From assembly GCF_003664035.1 (NCBI RefSeq), contig NZ_RCCK01000010.1, forward strand, positions 620,001 through 684,000: 64,000 nucleotides of DNA, written 5' to 3'. Source of the stretch: Pedobacter alluvionis. Its GTDB lineage: Bacteria > Bacteroidota > Bacteroidia > Sphingobacteriales > Sphingobacteriaceae. Made by a program: the position numbers and the translations under genes. Below the pieces are notes generated by a model. That model searched no databases and was not told where the DNA came from. It worked only from the letters and a program-made list of their open reading frames with translations. Below are positions 35,010 through 43,316 of this stretch, piece after piece. How positions within the stretch are numbered: position 1 is the stretch's first letter; the number at the start of each line of letters is the position of its first letter.

Positions 35010-36218
35010 TTAGCGTTTTATGGGCTCGTAGGCATAAACCACTTCATATTTACTGTTCTTGAAATTTGAAGAAAGTTGCCCGATTTTTAAGTTTTGTGCC
35101 TGTGGTGTAGGCTCGCAGTACGAATATTTCCTGCCTTTATAAGTAATGGGTTCGCCAATTGGTTTATCGAACTGTACGGCGATAGTTAAATGTTTAGGGT
35201 AGAGCAGGGCAATCATCGGCAGGTTATATATTTCCTTTACCAGATAGAAAAATAATGCAGCCCGGTCATCGCAATCGCTGTAGGTACTTAATAAGGTTTG
35301 TTCAGGCGAGAAACGTTTTTCTTTGCCAAAGTTTTCATCGTCATCTTCGTATAAAAAACCATAACGGGTAAATCTCATCAGATAATCAACACCTTTTTTC
35401 TGATCCATCTGTTTCAGGTTTTCTTTCAGGGTAGGAATAAGAGAGCTATATGTTTCCCTGCTTAAAGGAATATTAAAATAACTCTCAAAATCTACTACCG
35501 GATAATTTTTAAAAATGGTTTGTACATCTTCATTAACTTTTAACTTAAAATGATGGACTTTTTGGCGGTAACTAAATTCGATATCCTTTTCCTGATAACT
35601 TTCCGGTTTAAAATCGGGCATTCTGGTGACCTTATAAGAGAAAGGATTTTTAGCCTCTGGTATTATAATTTTAACGGGCTTATAAGCATCAGCCTGTTTA
35701 AAAAGTTTGCCATAATCATGGTAATTCAAACACATAAACTTTTTGTTTTCGATCATGAAAAACGGAATATCGCTAATGTCCTCTTCGTTCTTTACATAAA
35801 AGATAACCTGATCATTACCCACGGCTAACCTTGCATCGTAACCGCATTTACTCAATAAAAACCATTTGTATAAAGTATAGCCAAAATAATTATCTGCTTT
35901 CGGACTAATCTGTTCCGCTGTCTTACGAATCAGTTGATAATAAATCCAGTCGTTTAAATGATATTTTTTCTGGTATTTTTCTAAAGAGGAAATAAGAGGC
36001 GCATACTGGCCGGAAGAGATGCGGCTGTAAAAGTTTGAAACGGCTGATGTTGTTGCTGTTTTTGGTATTGGAAAAACAACTGATGAATCTACGCTAAAGT
36101 TGAAAGTTCCGTCATAAAAATCGAAAGAATAATGCTGTCCCTTCGAGATAACGGTATTCATCATCAGGCAAACTAACAAAATGGTTCTCAAAACATATGT
36201 GTAAATCTCTCTTTTCAA
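35010..36218 (-). CDS. Transglutaminase-like periplasmic protein
   Basis: The 402 residues begin with a signal peptide (YVLRTILLVCLMMNTVISKG). The C-terminal half contains a transglutaminase-like core: TLLSTYSDCDDRAALFFYL supplies the Cys-Asp motif, and ALLYPKHLTIAVQF supplies the His. Bacterial proteins of this fold act as proteases, amidases or peptide ligases, so the reaction is open. The gene stands alone. Two TTAAC words 11 bases apart lie upstream at 36302 and 36313. Confidence 0.7.
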   Translation of the reverse strand: MKREIYTYVLRTILLVCLMMNTVISKGQHYSFDFYDGTFNFSVDSSVVFPIPKTATTSAVSNFYSRISSGQYAPLISSLEKYQKKYHLNDWIYYQLIRKTAEQISPKADNYFGYTLYKWFLLSKCGYDARLAVGNDQVIFYVKNEEDISDIPFFMIENKKFMCLNYHDYGKLFKQADAYKPVKIIIPEAKNPFSYKVTRMPDFKPESYQEKDIEFSYRQKVHHFKLKVNEDVQTIFKNYPVVDFESYFNIPLSRETYSSLIPTLKENLKQMDQKKGVDYLMRFTRYGFLYEDDDENFGKEKRFSPEQTLLSTYSDCDDRAALFFYLVKEIYNLPMIALLYPKHLTIAVQFDKPIGEPITYKGRKYSYCEPTPQAQNLKIGQLSSNFKNSKYEVVYAYEPIKR

Positions 36219-36301
36219 ACCGCTCCATATTTGGTTACATTAAATTTACTTATTATTAACATAAAAGCAACAATTTCTTTATGTGAACAATGGGGTAGCG
36301 C

Positions 36302-36323
36302 TTAACGGAAAATTAACATTGGA
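36302..36323. promoter_or_regulatory. Pair of phased TTAAC boxes
   Basis: TTAAC at 36302 and 36313 are 11 bases apart, in the gap before the transglutaminase-like gene (minus strand). There are only two copies and no -7 element at the expected spacing. Confidence 0.3.
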
Positions 36324-36344
36324 TTTTCGTGAATTCAAATCGGG

Positions 36345-37151
36345 TTAATTTTTTAGTGCATAAAGCTCTTCTCTTAAATGTTTTAAAAGTGAGCTATTAC
36401 AATCTTTACACGCTATTTCTTTCAAATGAATAGGTTTGCCGATACTGATTTTTAACTGGTGACCATTTTTGTTGAATAACTCTGAAATCAGCTTTGCTGT
36501 TTGTAAAGAAGGGTGTATAAATTTCAGCAGGCTAAAAAAGATGCCATTATTGCCGTGAAAATATACTGGTAGTATCGGTACATTGGCTTTGGAGATGATT
36601 TTTCCAACCACGGGATGCCATTCGCGGTCGGTAATCTGATTTTTTCTGAATTTATAAGAAGAAACTTCGCCTGCCGGGAAAATAGCAACCGGACAACCAT
36701 CTTTTAAAGCTTTTAAAGTTGTTTTTAATCCGCTAATACTTGATGAATCCTGAACTTTTTCGAACGGATTTACCGCGATAATACATTTTTCAAGATTTGG
36801 GATTTTCTTTAACAGAAAATTCCCCATAAACTTGGTATCAGGTCGGTGATTGGCAAGGATACTTAATAATGCCAATGATTCTATTGCACCGTAGGGATGG
36901 TTTGCAATCGCAATAAATGCACCTTCTTTTGGAATGTTGGCTAAATCCTCATCGCTGATCTGAATAGTAACCCCCAGAACATTCAGGATATGATTGGCAA
37001 ATTTTTCTCCTTCTAAAGTATTAGCATCTTTAATCATTCCATTAAACTCGTTAATCTTTAAGAACTTCATTAAAAAAGAAGCAAGACCAGGGATTGGAAT
37101 ATTACAAATGCCTGTTGCCTTTGAAAAATTCTCTTTAGAAATGACTGTCAT
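36345..37151 (-). CDS. PlsC-type acyltransferase, stand-alone paralogue of OlsF N-domain
   Basis: This 268-residue protein is a clear paralogue of the N-terminal half of the next gene upstream. Both share AIANHPYGA (the acyltransferase His block), the segment SSSISGLKTT, FPAGEVSS and WHPVVGKIISKA. The HPYGAIE sequence is a variant of the HX4D motif. It lacks the C-terminal GNAT domain. Likely chemistry is O-acylation of a lipid or lyso-lipid in the inner membrane, with ornithine/aminolipid synthesis the leading idea because of its neighbour. A 340-base gap with phased boxes separates it from olsF. Confidence 0.8.
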   Translation of the reverse strand: MTVISKENFSKATGICNIPIPGLASFLMKFLKINEFNGMIKDANTLEGEKFANHILNVLGVTIQISDEDLANIPKEGAFIAIANHPYGAIESLALLSILANHRPDTKFMGNFLLKKIPNLEKCIIAVNPFEKVQDSSSISGLKTTLKALKDGCPVAIFPAGEVSSYKFRKNQITDREWHPVVGKIISKANVPILPVYFHGNNGIFFSLLKFIHPSLQTAKLISELFNKNGHQLKISIGKPIHLKEIACKDCNSSLLKHLREELYALKN

Positions 37152-37354
37152 AATTATAGTTCAAAATTGATTCCATTATAGAACCAACCTGATAAATGAT
37201 TTTTTATTTGAGCTAAATATAAGGGTGGGAAACACTCCGTTCTCAAGAAGAAGAATGTTTATCATAGCTCATACAGAGTACATAAAGATAGAGGAATAAT
37301 ATGAATAAGAGTGTATTAATCAATTAAGAAATTGTAAGGAAGGGAATTCTATAA

Positions 37355-37399
37355 ATAACATTTCATTAACATCAATTTAATAACATGAACCTACTTTTG
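37355..37399 (+). promoter_or_regulatory. Phased-box promoter facing no protein gene
   Basis: ATAAC (37355), TTAAC (37366) and TTAAT (37377) are 11 bases apart. The -7 element TACTTTTG (37392-37399) begins 15 bases after the last box and is identical to that of the TonB receptor promoter. Downstream on this strand there is only a hairpin terminator and the antisense end of olsF. Confidence 0.6.
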
Positions 37400-37404
37400 T
37401 GGCA

Positions 37405-37480
37405 TAAATATTTGGTTAGTATTTATAAAGTTTAGGTTAGTTGATAATAAAAAACCCAGATGGATGTCTGGGTTTTTTTA
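37405..37480 (+). ncRNA. Candidate small RNA under a phased-box promoter
   Basis: Transcription from the promoter at 37392 would start near 37405 and run into the hairpin AACCCAGA/TCTGGGTT with a T tract, ending near 37480. This gives a transcript of about 75 bases. It contains no credible ORF. The evidence is promoter plus terminator only. The alternative is that the boxes serve the minus-strand acyltransferase gene at 37151. Confidence 0.4.
37449..37480. terminator. Bidirectional terminator at the end of olsF
   Basis: The stem AAAAACCCAGA with TCTGGGTTTTT has A and T runs on both sides. It lies 11 bases past the olsF stop on the minus strand and would also end plus-strand transcripts. Confidence 0.88.
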
Positions 37481-37490
37481 TTGAATTAAT

Positions 37491-39242
37491 TTACAGGTTT
37501 TTGCCAAGTTTTTCGAGCATTTCTGGTGGAATATTATGCGTATCAACCACTAAGAAACCATCCAGGCAGTCAGAGAATTTAGGATCGATATTAAATGAGA
37601 TAATCTTTGCGTTCAGGTTCATATACTGCCTCAACAGCACTGGTACTTTAATATGTGAATTTTCAATGTCTCCGATTATGCTATCCAGATCTTTAAAAGA
37701 CTCGCTGCTATCAACTAATGTATCCGTAGAAATTGGTAAAAGATCGGCTTTAAATTTGTTTCTTGGCTTCACATATTTGGCCATCTCATAATCGAAATGG
37801 TTTTTGGTAATATAATCGACAATTAAGGCCTTACTAAATTTCGAGAAATTGTTGCTGATACTTACCGGACCGAACATGTAACGGTACTGTGGGTTATCAA
37901 TCAGGTATTTTAAAATTCCTTTCCACAGTAAGAACAATGGTAGCGGCTTACCCTGGTATTCTTTTCTGATCCACGATCTGCCCAACTCGATACCCTGCTT
38001 TAACATAGGGTAAAACTGATCTTTCATTTTAAAAAGTTCAGAAAGGTAGAAACCACGGCGACCCATGCTTTCTAAAATTTCATCACCTTTACCTATCCGG
38101 TAAGCACCTACAATATTTTCTAAATCTTTATCCCATATAAATAAGTGGTTATAGTAGATGTCGTAATTGTCTAGATCGATTTTTTTGTTGGTACCTTCAC
38201 CCACTTCGCGGAAAGTAATTTCTCGTAAACGGCCAATTTCCCTTAAAATATTCGGGATTTTTAAAGTCGGAACAATATATACCTCATAATTTTTCTCCGT
38301 CCAAACCCTGAAATCTTCCAGAAGTGTTACTTCATTTTTAATCAAAAGCCTCGAAGTTTCTTCAATTACTTCGGCAGGTTTCTTTTTAATTTTAAATAAG
38401 TTTAATGGGTTAAAGAGTTTTTTCTCTGTATCTAAACCAATACCCAGTGCATATGTACGGGCTCTTAAAAAGTCCATCAGTTTATTGCTGCTGTTCATGT
38501 GCGAAATTTCAGATACGGCTATTGGTTTACCAATCCGTACTTTAATGGTACGCCCATGTTTATTTAAAAATTCTGAAGGTAATTTTGCTGTACGCAGGGT
38601 AGGGTGTATGAAGCTCAAAATGTTAAAGAAAACACCGTTGTTGCCATGAAAATAAATAGGTACAACTGGTACTTTTGCTTTAGCAATCAGTTTTCCAACA
38701 ACAGGATGCCACATCCTGTCGGTTACCTGCTGAGCATCTAATTTAAAGGTAGAAACTTCTCCTGCAGGGAAAATACCAATTGGTATTCCATTTCTAAGCA
38801 AATCAAAAGTAGTTTTTAATCCGCTGATACTTGATGAATGCTGCACATTTTCGAAAGGATTTACAGCAACAAAAAATTCATCAAGGTTTGGTATTTTTTT
38901 CAAAATGAAATTTACCATTACCTTCGCATCCGGCCTAACCGTACACAATAGTTTAACTAAAGCCAAGCCTTCTACACCACCATAAGGGTGATTTGCGATG
39001 GCGATAAAAGGGCCTGTTTTAGGAATACTATTTAAATCATCATCATCAAATTCTATAGAAACGCCAATGGTTTCTAGTATCTTGTCTACAAATTCTAAGC
39101 CTTTAAAATGTTGATTTTGAGCAAATACATCATTAATGTCGTTCAGTTTCATGATCTCCATCATCAAGCCTGCTAAACCCGGTACACCTAGCTTATCTAT
39201 CTTCGTTGCTTTCGCAAACTCAGATGTAGTTATGATCTTCAT
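37491..39242 (-). CDS. olsF: Fused acyltransferase-GNAT protein, OlsF-type ornithine lipid synthase
   Basis: The N-terminal half (about 1-270) is a PlsC-like domain with AIANHPYGGVEG and FPAGEVSTFK. The C-terminal half (about 320-560) is a hemolysin-like GNAT domain with GRLREITFREVGEG, DIYYNHLFIWD and GAYRIGKG. In OlsF proteins the GNAT part N-acylates ornithine and the PlsC part O-acylates the lyso-lipid. Ornithine lipids often replace phospholipids during phosphate shortage. The start at 39242 (MKIITTSEF) is chosen over 39269 because it aligns with the start of the paralogue at 37151. Length after this choice is 583 residues. Confidence 0.8.
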   Translation of the reverse strand: MKIITTSEFAKATKIDKLGVPGLAGLMMEIMKLNDINDVFAQNQHFKGLEFVDKILETIGVSIEFDDDDLNSIPKTGPFIAIANHPYGGVEGLALVKLLCTVRPDAKVMVNFILKKIPNLDEFFVAVNPFENVQHSSSISGLKTTFDLLRNGIPIGIFPAGEVSTFKLDAQQVTDRMWHPVVGKLIAKAKVPVVPIYFHGNNGVFFNILSFIHPTLRTAKLPSEFLNKHGRTIKVRIGKPIAVSEISHMNSSNKLMDFLRARTYALGIGLDTEKKLFNPLNLFKIKKKPAEVIEETSRLLIKNEVTLLEDFRVWTEKNYEVYIVPTLKIPNILREIGRLREITFREVGEGTNKKIDLDNYDIYYNHLFIWDKDLENIVGAYRIGKGDEILESMGRRGFYLSELFKMKDQFYPMLKQGIELGRSWIRKEYQGKPLPLFLLWKGILKYLIDNPQYRYMFGPVSISNNFSKFSKALIVDYITKNHFDYEMAKYVKPRNKFKADLLPISTDTLVDSSESFKDLDSIIGDIENSHIKVPVLLRQYMNLNAKIISFNIDPKFSDCLDGFLVVDTHNIPPEMLEKLGKNL

Positions 39243-39291
39243 ATAAATTCTTAGATTGTTGATAGGCAAAACCTATTCTGTTTTGCAATCC

Positions 39292-39299
39292 CAAAAATA
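39292..39299 (-). promoter_or_regulatory. Probable olsF promoter -7 element
   Basis: The minus strand reads TATTTTTG, matching TAnnTTTG, 50 bases before the olsF start at 39242. No phased TTAAC boxes accompany it. Confidence 0.4.
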
Positions 39300-39336
39300 A
39301 GATTTATATTTATAATACACATGTCATATCGCATCA

Positions 39337-40236
39337 ATGAGAATTTGGTTTAACAAAAATTTTGGTGTTAGCAAAAGTGAATTCAACGGATTGTTGTTTC
39401 TCTTCTCTATTATTGTTGTAATTAAGGCCATTCCAACGATATATGGCTACTATCAGCCAATTTCGAACGATGATCCGAATCTTTTAGCACAAATTCAGCA
39501 GATCAGTATAACAGATCAGGCATATGCCAATGCTGTTCGCGATCGGATTGAAGACGCTAACCCTCGAAAAACAATTAAACTTTTTAAGTTCAATCCCAAC
39601 ACCTTAGATGCAGAAGGTTGGCAAACTTTAGGCTTATCTGCAAAACAGGCACAATCAATTATAAATTATACCAATAAAGGCGGCAAATTTTACAAAGCCG
39701 GAGATCTTCAGAAAATGTATACCATTTCGCCGGATATGTATAAAAGGATACTGCCTTATGTTAACATACCCGATCAGCCCGTCAATGCCTCAAGAAAGTA
39801 CGTACCTTTTGAAAAAAAGGAATATGCTAAAAAAGCTGCGGTGATTGTTGATATTAATAAGGCAGATTCGATGCAATTGGATGAGATTAAAGGTATAGGT
39901 GGAACTTTTGCACTAAGGATTATTAAATACCGTGAACGTTTAGGCGGTTTTTACAAAAAAGAACAACTTCTCGAAGTTTATGGTTTAGATTCCGGTAAGT
40001 ATGCTGAAATTAAAGATCAGATTGAAATCAGCAATACTCCATTAAAAACAATAAATATCAATACCGCAACTTTTAACGATTTAAAGCGTAATCCATATCT
40101 TTCTTTTAAACAGATCAATGCCATTATTCAATACCGCAAACAGCATGGTAATTATGCTAACCCATCCGATTTAAAAAAGATCATCATTTTAAATCAACAG
40201 GTTATTGATAAGATTACGCCTTATATTTCTTTTTAG
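39337..40236 (+). CDS. Membrane-anchored helix-hairpin-helix (ComEA-like) protein
   Basis: One N-terminal membrane helix (about 16-35) is followed by three helix-hairpin-helix units. These are near 80-130 (ALGLSAKQAQ-type unit with NYTNKGGKFYKAGDLQKMY), 170-215 (DINKADSMQLDEIKGIGGTF) and 240-290 (NINTATFNDLKRNPYLSFKQ). This layout resembles ComEA, the periplasmic DNA receptor for uptake, but with three rather than one or two HhH units. DNA binding is likely; natural competence is not shown. It is divergent from olsF. Confidence 0.82.
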   Translation: MRIWFNKNFGVSKSEFNGLLFLFSIIVVIKAIPTIYGYYQPISNDDPNLLAQIQQISITDQAYANAVRDRIEDANPRKTIKLFKFNPNTLDAEGWQTLGLSAKQAQSIINYTNKGGKFYKAGDLQKMYTISPDMYKRILPYVNIPDQPVNASRKYVPFEKKEYAKKAAVIVDINKADSMQLDEIKGIGGTFALRIIKYRERLGGFYKKEQLLEVYGLDSGKYAEIKDQIEISNTPLKTININTATFNDLKRNPYLSFKQINAIIQYRKQHGNYANPSDLKKIIILNQQVIDKITPYISF

Positions 40237-40251
40237 CATCTTAAACTTAGC

Positions 40252-40342
40252 GCCTGTTTAAAATAAATAAAATTTATTTTGTCTGTCAGTCTGAGCGTAG
40301 TCGAAGACCATTTCAGCGCATTTATAAAAGCAATCCATTATG
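40252..40342. repeat. Dispersed repeat, family D (copy 2)
   Basis: It shares GCCTGTTTAAAA, GTCAGTCTGAGCGTAGTCGA and AAAAGCAATCCATTA in order with 34855-34970. Confidence 0.75.
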
Positions 40343-40367
40343 CTATCATTGATAGCTTCCAAAAATT

Positions 40368-40462
40368 CGTCATTGCGAGAAGGAACGACGAAGCAATCTA
40401 TCATCCAGTGATCCATGCTATAAAGATTGCTTCGTCGGCTGAAAAAGCCTTCTTATAATGAT
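40368..40462. repeat. REP-like palindrome, family B
   Basis: It begins CGTCATTGCGAG and contains GATTGCTTCGTCGG and GGCTGAAAAAGCC like the 1171 copy. The right end is eroded (ATAATGAT in place of GCAATGAC). Confidence 0.7.
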
Positions 40463-40500
40463 ATTTATGTAAACAACTGATATTCATTGTTTTTTTTTTG

Positions 40501-40559
40501 ACCATATAAGACATTTAAGGACCATATAAGCTTGCATTTTCTTATATTCCTTATATGGT
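40501..40559. repeat. ACCATATAAG direct and inverted repeats
   Basis: ACCATATAAG occurs at 40501 and 40521 (20 bases apart), and its complement CTTATATGGT at 40550-40559. The inner pair can form a hairpin. Confidence 0.6.
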
Positions 40560-40660
40560 AGGATTATTTAATGAATTAGATGTTCTTAGGTGTCTAAGGT
40601 GGTTAATTAAACGTTATAAAAATTTAAACAGGCTCTTAAAAGCTTAAATTTAAATGTGAT

Positions 40661-40800
40661 TTGGAAAGCAATGATTGTGCTAATCGGTTCCGAAAGCCCT
40701 GCTTTACAATTACTCTCCTGATTGAAGAAAACGAAGTGAAACGGAGTAAAGTGGAGAGCAGGGCTGAATAACGCTAAACGCTTCTGTACCTGATTTCCAA
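40661..40800. mobile_element. MITE-like 140-bp element
   Basis: The termini TTGGAAAGCA and TGATTTCCAA are inverted repeats matching at 9 of 10 positions. Inside are perfect arms AGCCCTGCT (40695-40703) and AGCAGGGCT (40757-40765). No coding capacity and no clear target-site duplication are seen. The gap 40237-41089 otherwise holds only the repeats listed and AT-rich promoter DNA. Confidence 0.45.
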
Positions 40801-41053
40801 AAAAAGATAGCCAAGTTAAAAATATGTATTTTCTGTACAAGTTAATTATAGGAGTTAATTGTTTGCAAGGTTTAAAAAGAGTCCATTATGCACCATAATT
40901 AGCTTATTCGTCTATAGTTGTAAGAAAAATAGAAAAAAACTTTCTCCGTTAATTTCAAGGTTTAAAATTAACCGATAAACTAATTGAACCGAATACCATT
41001 TCATTCTGTAATTGCACAAATATTTAATGGTAACTAACTATCAAATAATTGTT

Positions 41054-41061
41054 TATAATTG
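41054..41061 (+). promoter_or_regulatory. Possible acyl-CoA dehydrogenase promoter -7
   Basis: TATAATTG, one mismatch from TAnnTTTG, lies 29 bases before the start codon. Confidence 0.35.
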
Positions 41062-41089
41062 CCTCAACTAACTATAAAATATAAATTTA

Positions 41090-42241
41090 ATGAGCGTAAG
41101 CTTCGATTTTTCAGAAACAGAAACTCAGCAGAATGTAAAGGCCATGGTCCGCGATTTTGCAGAGAAAAACATTCGTCCACATATAATGGAATGGGATGAG
41201 GCACAGCATTTTCCTGTCGAATTGTTTAAACAGCTCGGAGAATTAGGCTTAATGGGCGTTTTGGTTCCGGAAGAATATGGAGGCTCCGGATTAGGCTATC
41301 AGGAATATGTTGATGTGATTGTAGAAGTGGCGCGGGTTTGCGGTTCAATCGGCTTATCATTAGCCGCTCATAACTCTTTATGTACCGGCCATATTTTGGC
41401 CTTTGCAACTGAAGAACAGAAACAAAGATGGTTACCGAAGCTGGCAACAGCCGAATGGATTGGTGCCTGGGGTTTAACAGAAGCAAACACAGGTTCGGAT
41501 GCCTTAAGAATGATGACCACTGCTGTTGAAGATGGCGACGATTACATTATAAATGGTGCAAAAAACTGGATTACCCATGGCAAAAGCGGAGATGTTGCGG
41601 TTGTGATGGTAAGAACAGGGGAGCAGGGAAGTTCGAAAGGGATTTCGGCCATTGTGGTAGAACGCGGTACACCAGGTTTTACTGCAGGGAAAAAAGAAAA
41701 TAAACTAGGCATGCGCGCATCAGAAACCACAGAAATGATTTTTGATAATTGCCGCGTACCGAAAGCCAATTTATTGGGCAATGTTGGTGAAGGTTTTAAG
41801 CAGGCGATGAAAGTTTTAGATGGTGGACGAATTTCTATTGCCGCATTGGCTTTAGGAATTGCAAAAGGTGCTTTTGATGCAGCAGTAGCCTATTCGAAAC
41901 AACGGCAGCAGTTTGGACAGCCCATCGCCAGCTTTCAGGCCATTAGTTTTAAACTCGCTGATATGGCTACAGAGATTGAAGCAGCAGAATTATTGATCCG
42001 CCAGGCAGCAGATTTAAAGAACAGGCATTTACCTATGACAAAAGAATCGGCCATGGCGAAATATTTTGCCTCAGAGGTTTCGGTAAGGGTAGCAACCGAA
42101 GCGGTTCAAATATTTGGGGGTTATGGTTATACCAAAGACTTTCCGGTTGAGAAATTTTATCGCGACAGCAAGTTGTGCACAATAGGCGAGGGAACATCGG
42201 AAATACAAAAGATTGTAATTGCCAGAGAAATATTAGCCTAA
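41090..42241 (+). CDS. Acyl-CoA dehydrogenase
   Basis: This FAD enzyme introduces a trans-2 double bond in acyl-CoA during beta-oxidation or branched-chain degradation. The 383 residues show the signature [16 protein letters not shown] (FAD/substrate binding), the middle beta domain with WITHGKSGD, and [14 protein letters not shown]. The C-terminal helical block [21 protein letters not shown] is followed by [16 protein letters not shown], which carries the catalytic Glu. Chain-length specificity cannot be assigned. It is monocistronic with a terminator. Confidence 0.94.
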   Translation: MSVSFDFSETETQQNVKAMVRDFAEKNIRPHIMEWDEAQHFPVELFKQLGELGLMGVLVPEEYGGSGLGYQEYVDVIVEVARVCGSIGLSLAAHNSLCTGHILAFATEEQKQRWLPKLATAEWIGAWGLTEANTGSDALRMMTTAVEDGDDYIINGAKNWITHGKSGDVAVVMVRTGEQGSSKGISAIVVERGTPGFTAGKKENKLGMRASETTEMIFDNCRVPKANLLGNVGEGFKQAMKVLDGGRISIAALALGIAKGAFDAAVAYSKQRQQFGQPIASFQAISFKLADMATEIEAAELLIRQAADLKNRHLPMTKESAMAKYFASEVSVRVATEAVQIFGGYGYTKDFPVEKFYRDSKLCTIGEGTSEIQKIVIAREILA

Positions 42242-42304
42242 GCTTAAAGACTAAAGCCGAAAGCTTGGTCAACGAAGAAACAACAAACCAAATATATTAT
42301 GAGT

Positions 42305-42337
42305 AATCCGGATGGTTTAACTACCTCCGGATTTTTT
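42305..42337 (+). terminator. Rho-independent terminator after acyl-CoA dehydrogenase
   Basis: The stem AATCCGGA with TCCGGATT, with GG/CC just inside, is followed by six T. Confidence 0.88.
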
Positions 42338-42379
42338 GTTTTAAAATTTTCAAAACCAACTTTCAATTGTCGGTGTTTT

Positions 42380-42428
42380 GACTAAAGACTAAAGACTAAA
42401 GACTAAAGACTAAAGACTAAAGACTAAA
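42380..42428. repeat. Perfect heptanucleotide tandem repeat (GACTAAA)x7
   Basis: Seven exact head-to-tail copies of GACTAAA lie between the terminator and the DUF6496 gene. The same word builds hairpins at 14017 and 42681, so this looks like an expanded arm of that family. It is a likely length-variable locus. Confidence 0.95.
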
Positions 42429-42504
42429 GTAGTTTGGCGTTTGGCGTCAGTTAACCGATTTAAACAATTAATTGATTAGAGATACTAACTAATTAACTAA
42501 AGCT

Positions 42505-42678
42505 ATGGCAAAGTATTCAGAAAAAGCTGGTGAGAAAGTAGAAAAAACCATGCACGAAATGAAAGAAGGTAAGCTAAAGAGCGGATCAGGTAAAAAAGTG
42601 ACATCCAAAAAGCAGGCAATTGCTATTGGGCTATCTGAAGCCAAAAAAGCAGGGGCAAAGGTGCCTAAGAAAGATTAA
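42505..42678 (+). CDS. DUF6496-type small basic protein
   Basis: The ATG at 42505 opens a 57-codon frame: MAKYSEKAGEKVEKTMHEMK, a K/S/G-rich turn, then a second helix KKQAIAIGLSEAKKAG and the end KVPKKD. This matches the small DUF6496 proteins common in Bacteroidota and Proteobacteria, which often accompany stress-related genes. The function is unknown. The basic composition and KQAIAIGLSEAKK motif suggest nucleic-acid association, as inference only. Confidence 0.8.
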   Translation: MAKYSEKAGEKVEKTMHEMKEGKLKSGSGKKVTSKKQAIAIGLSEAKKAGAKVPKKD

Positions 42679-42680
42679 AA

Positions 42681-42760
42681 ACTTAAAGACTAAAGACCGA
42701 AGCAAATAGGTTTGGTGCGTAAACTATCTTCCCAGCGCTTTAGTCTTTGGGCTTTTCGCT
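42681..42760. repeat. Word-array hairpin (AAAGACTAAAGAC)
   Basis: The left arm AAAGACTAAAGACCGAAGC and the right arm GCGCTTTAGTCTTTGGGCT lie between two convergent genes, and may end both transcripts. Confidence 0.6.
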
Positions 42761-42765
42761 CTAGC

Positions 42766-43152
42766 TTATTGCGGTATATCTTTCGAAGTTAAAATGCTGT
42801 CGACCACATAAACGCTAAATCCCCGCCATGGTAGGGAATGTTTATATTCTTTGTAGTGTAATTCGAAAAATTTACCACTGTTGGCCATCATTTTTTCAGC
42901 AATTTCCTGGTTAGCGATAGAGAATTCGAATTCGTTGTTCTGTAGTGTTCCTGTTTGTCGGGATTTTATTCCGCTCTGAATTAATTTGCCTTCATAGGTT
43001 TTAAATACGTAGCCTTTTTTTACTACATAGTTTAACTCTCCTGCTTTAACACCTTCACCAAAAACAAAGAAATAACGGTAGTAACAAATTGCGATTAATG
43101 CGATAACAACTATAACTGCGATAATTGAACCTACTTTTTTGCCTGTTGTCAT
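42766..43152 (-). CDS. Membrane-anchored conserved hypothetical protein
   Basis: This 128-residue protein has one N-terminal membrane helix (about 7-25, GSIIAVIVVIALIAICYY) and an extracytoplasmic domain of mostly beta strands (AGELNYVVKKGYVFKTYEGKL, EFEFSIANQ, FFELHYKEY). I recognise no catalytic motif. Homologues in this phylum are sometimes labelled 6-phosphogluconate dehydrogenase, which the sequence does not support: there is no Rossmann motif. The function is unknown. Confidence 0.65.
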   Translation of the reverse strand: MTTGKKVGSIIAVIVVIALIAICYYRYFFVFGEGVKAGELNYVVKKGYVFKTYEGKLIQSGIKSRQTGTLQNNEFEFSIANQEIAEKMMANSGKFFELHYKEYKHSLPWRGFSVYVVDSILTSKDIPQ

Positions 43153-43254
43153 ATATGATTTTATATATAAATGTAGCTAAACAACACATAAGTTCTACTA
43201 ATGATTTAAATAAAAATTCTTTTTATAAATCTTTCTATTTTTCAATATTTTGCT

Positions 43255-43262
43255 TACATTTG
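43255..43262 (+). promoter_or_regulatory. rpsU promoter -7 element
   Basis: TACATTTG followed by CAGCCCC is a full -7 match, 54 bases before rpsU. The upstream TTG element is not clear. Confidence 0.65.
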
Positions 43263-43297
43263 CAGCCCCGATAACACGGGAAATTTAAAAACCACGA

Positions 43298-43304
43298 GAG
43301 GAGG
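43298..43304 (+). promoter_or_regulatory. Strong Shine-Dalgarno-like GAGGAGG upstream of rpsU
   Basis: GAGGAGG lies about 12 bases before the rpsU ATG. Most genes in this window have no such site. In Bacteroidota the anti-SD is thought to be masked in the ribosome by a pocket that includes S21, so an SD on rpsU itself could serve autoregulation. Confidence 0.6.
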
Positions 43305-43316
43305 TATTTCAGCGTT

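Noticed and set aside
37441..37791. 116-codon plus-strand frame as the target of the 37392 promoter
   Set aside because: It starts at or before the terminator and runs antisense through olsF, with no domain or start context.
42380..42428. CRISPR array
   Set aside because: The repeats are 7 bases long, contiguous and without spacers, and no cas genes are present.
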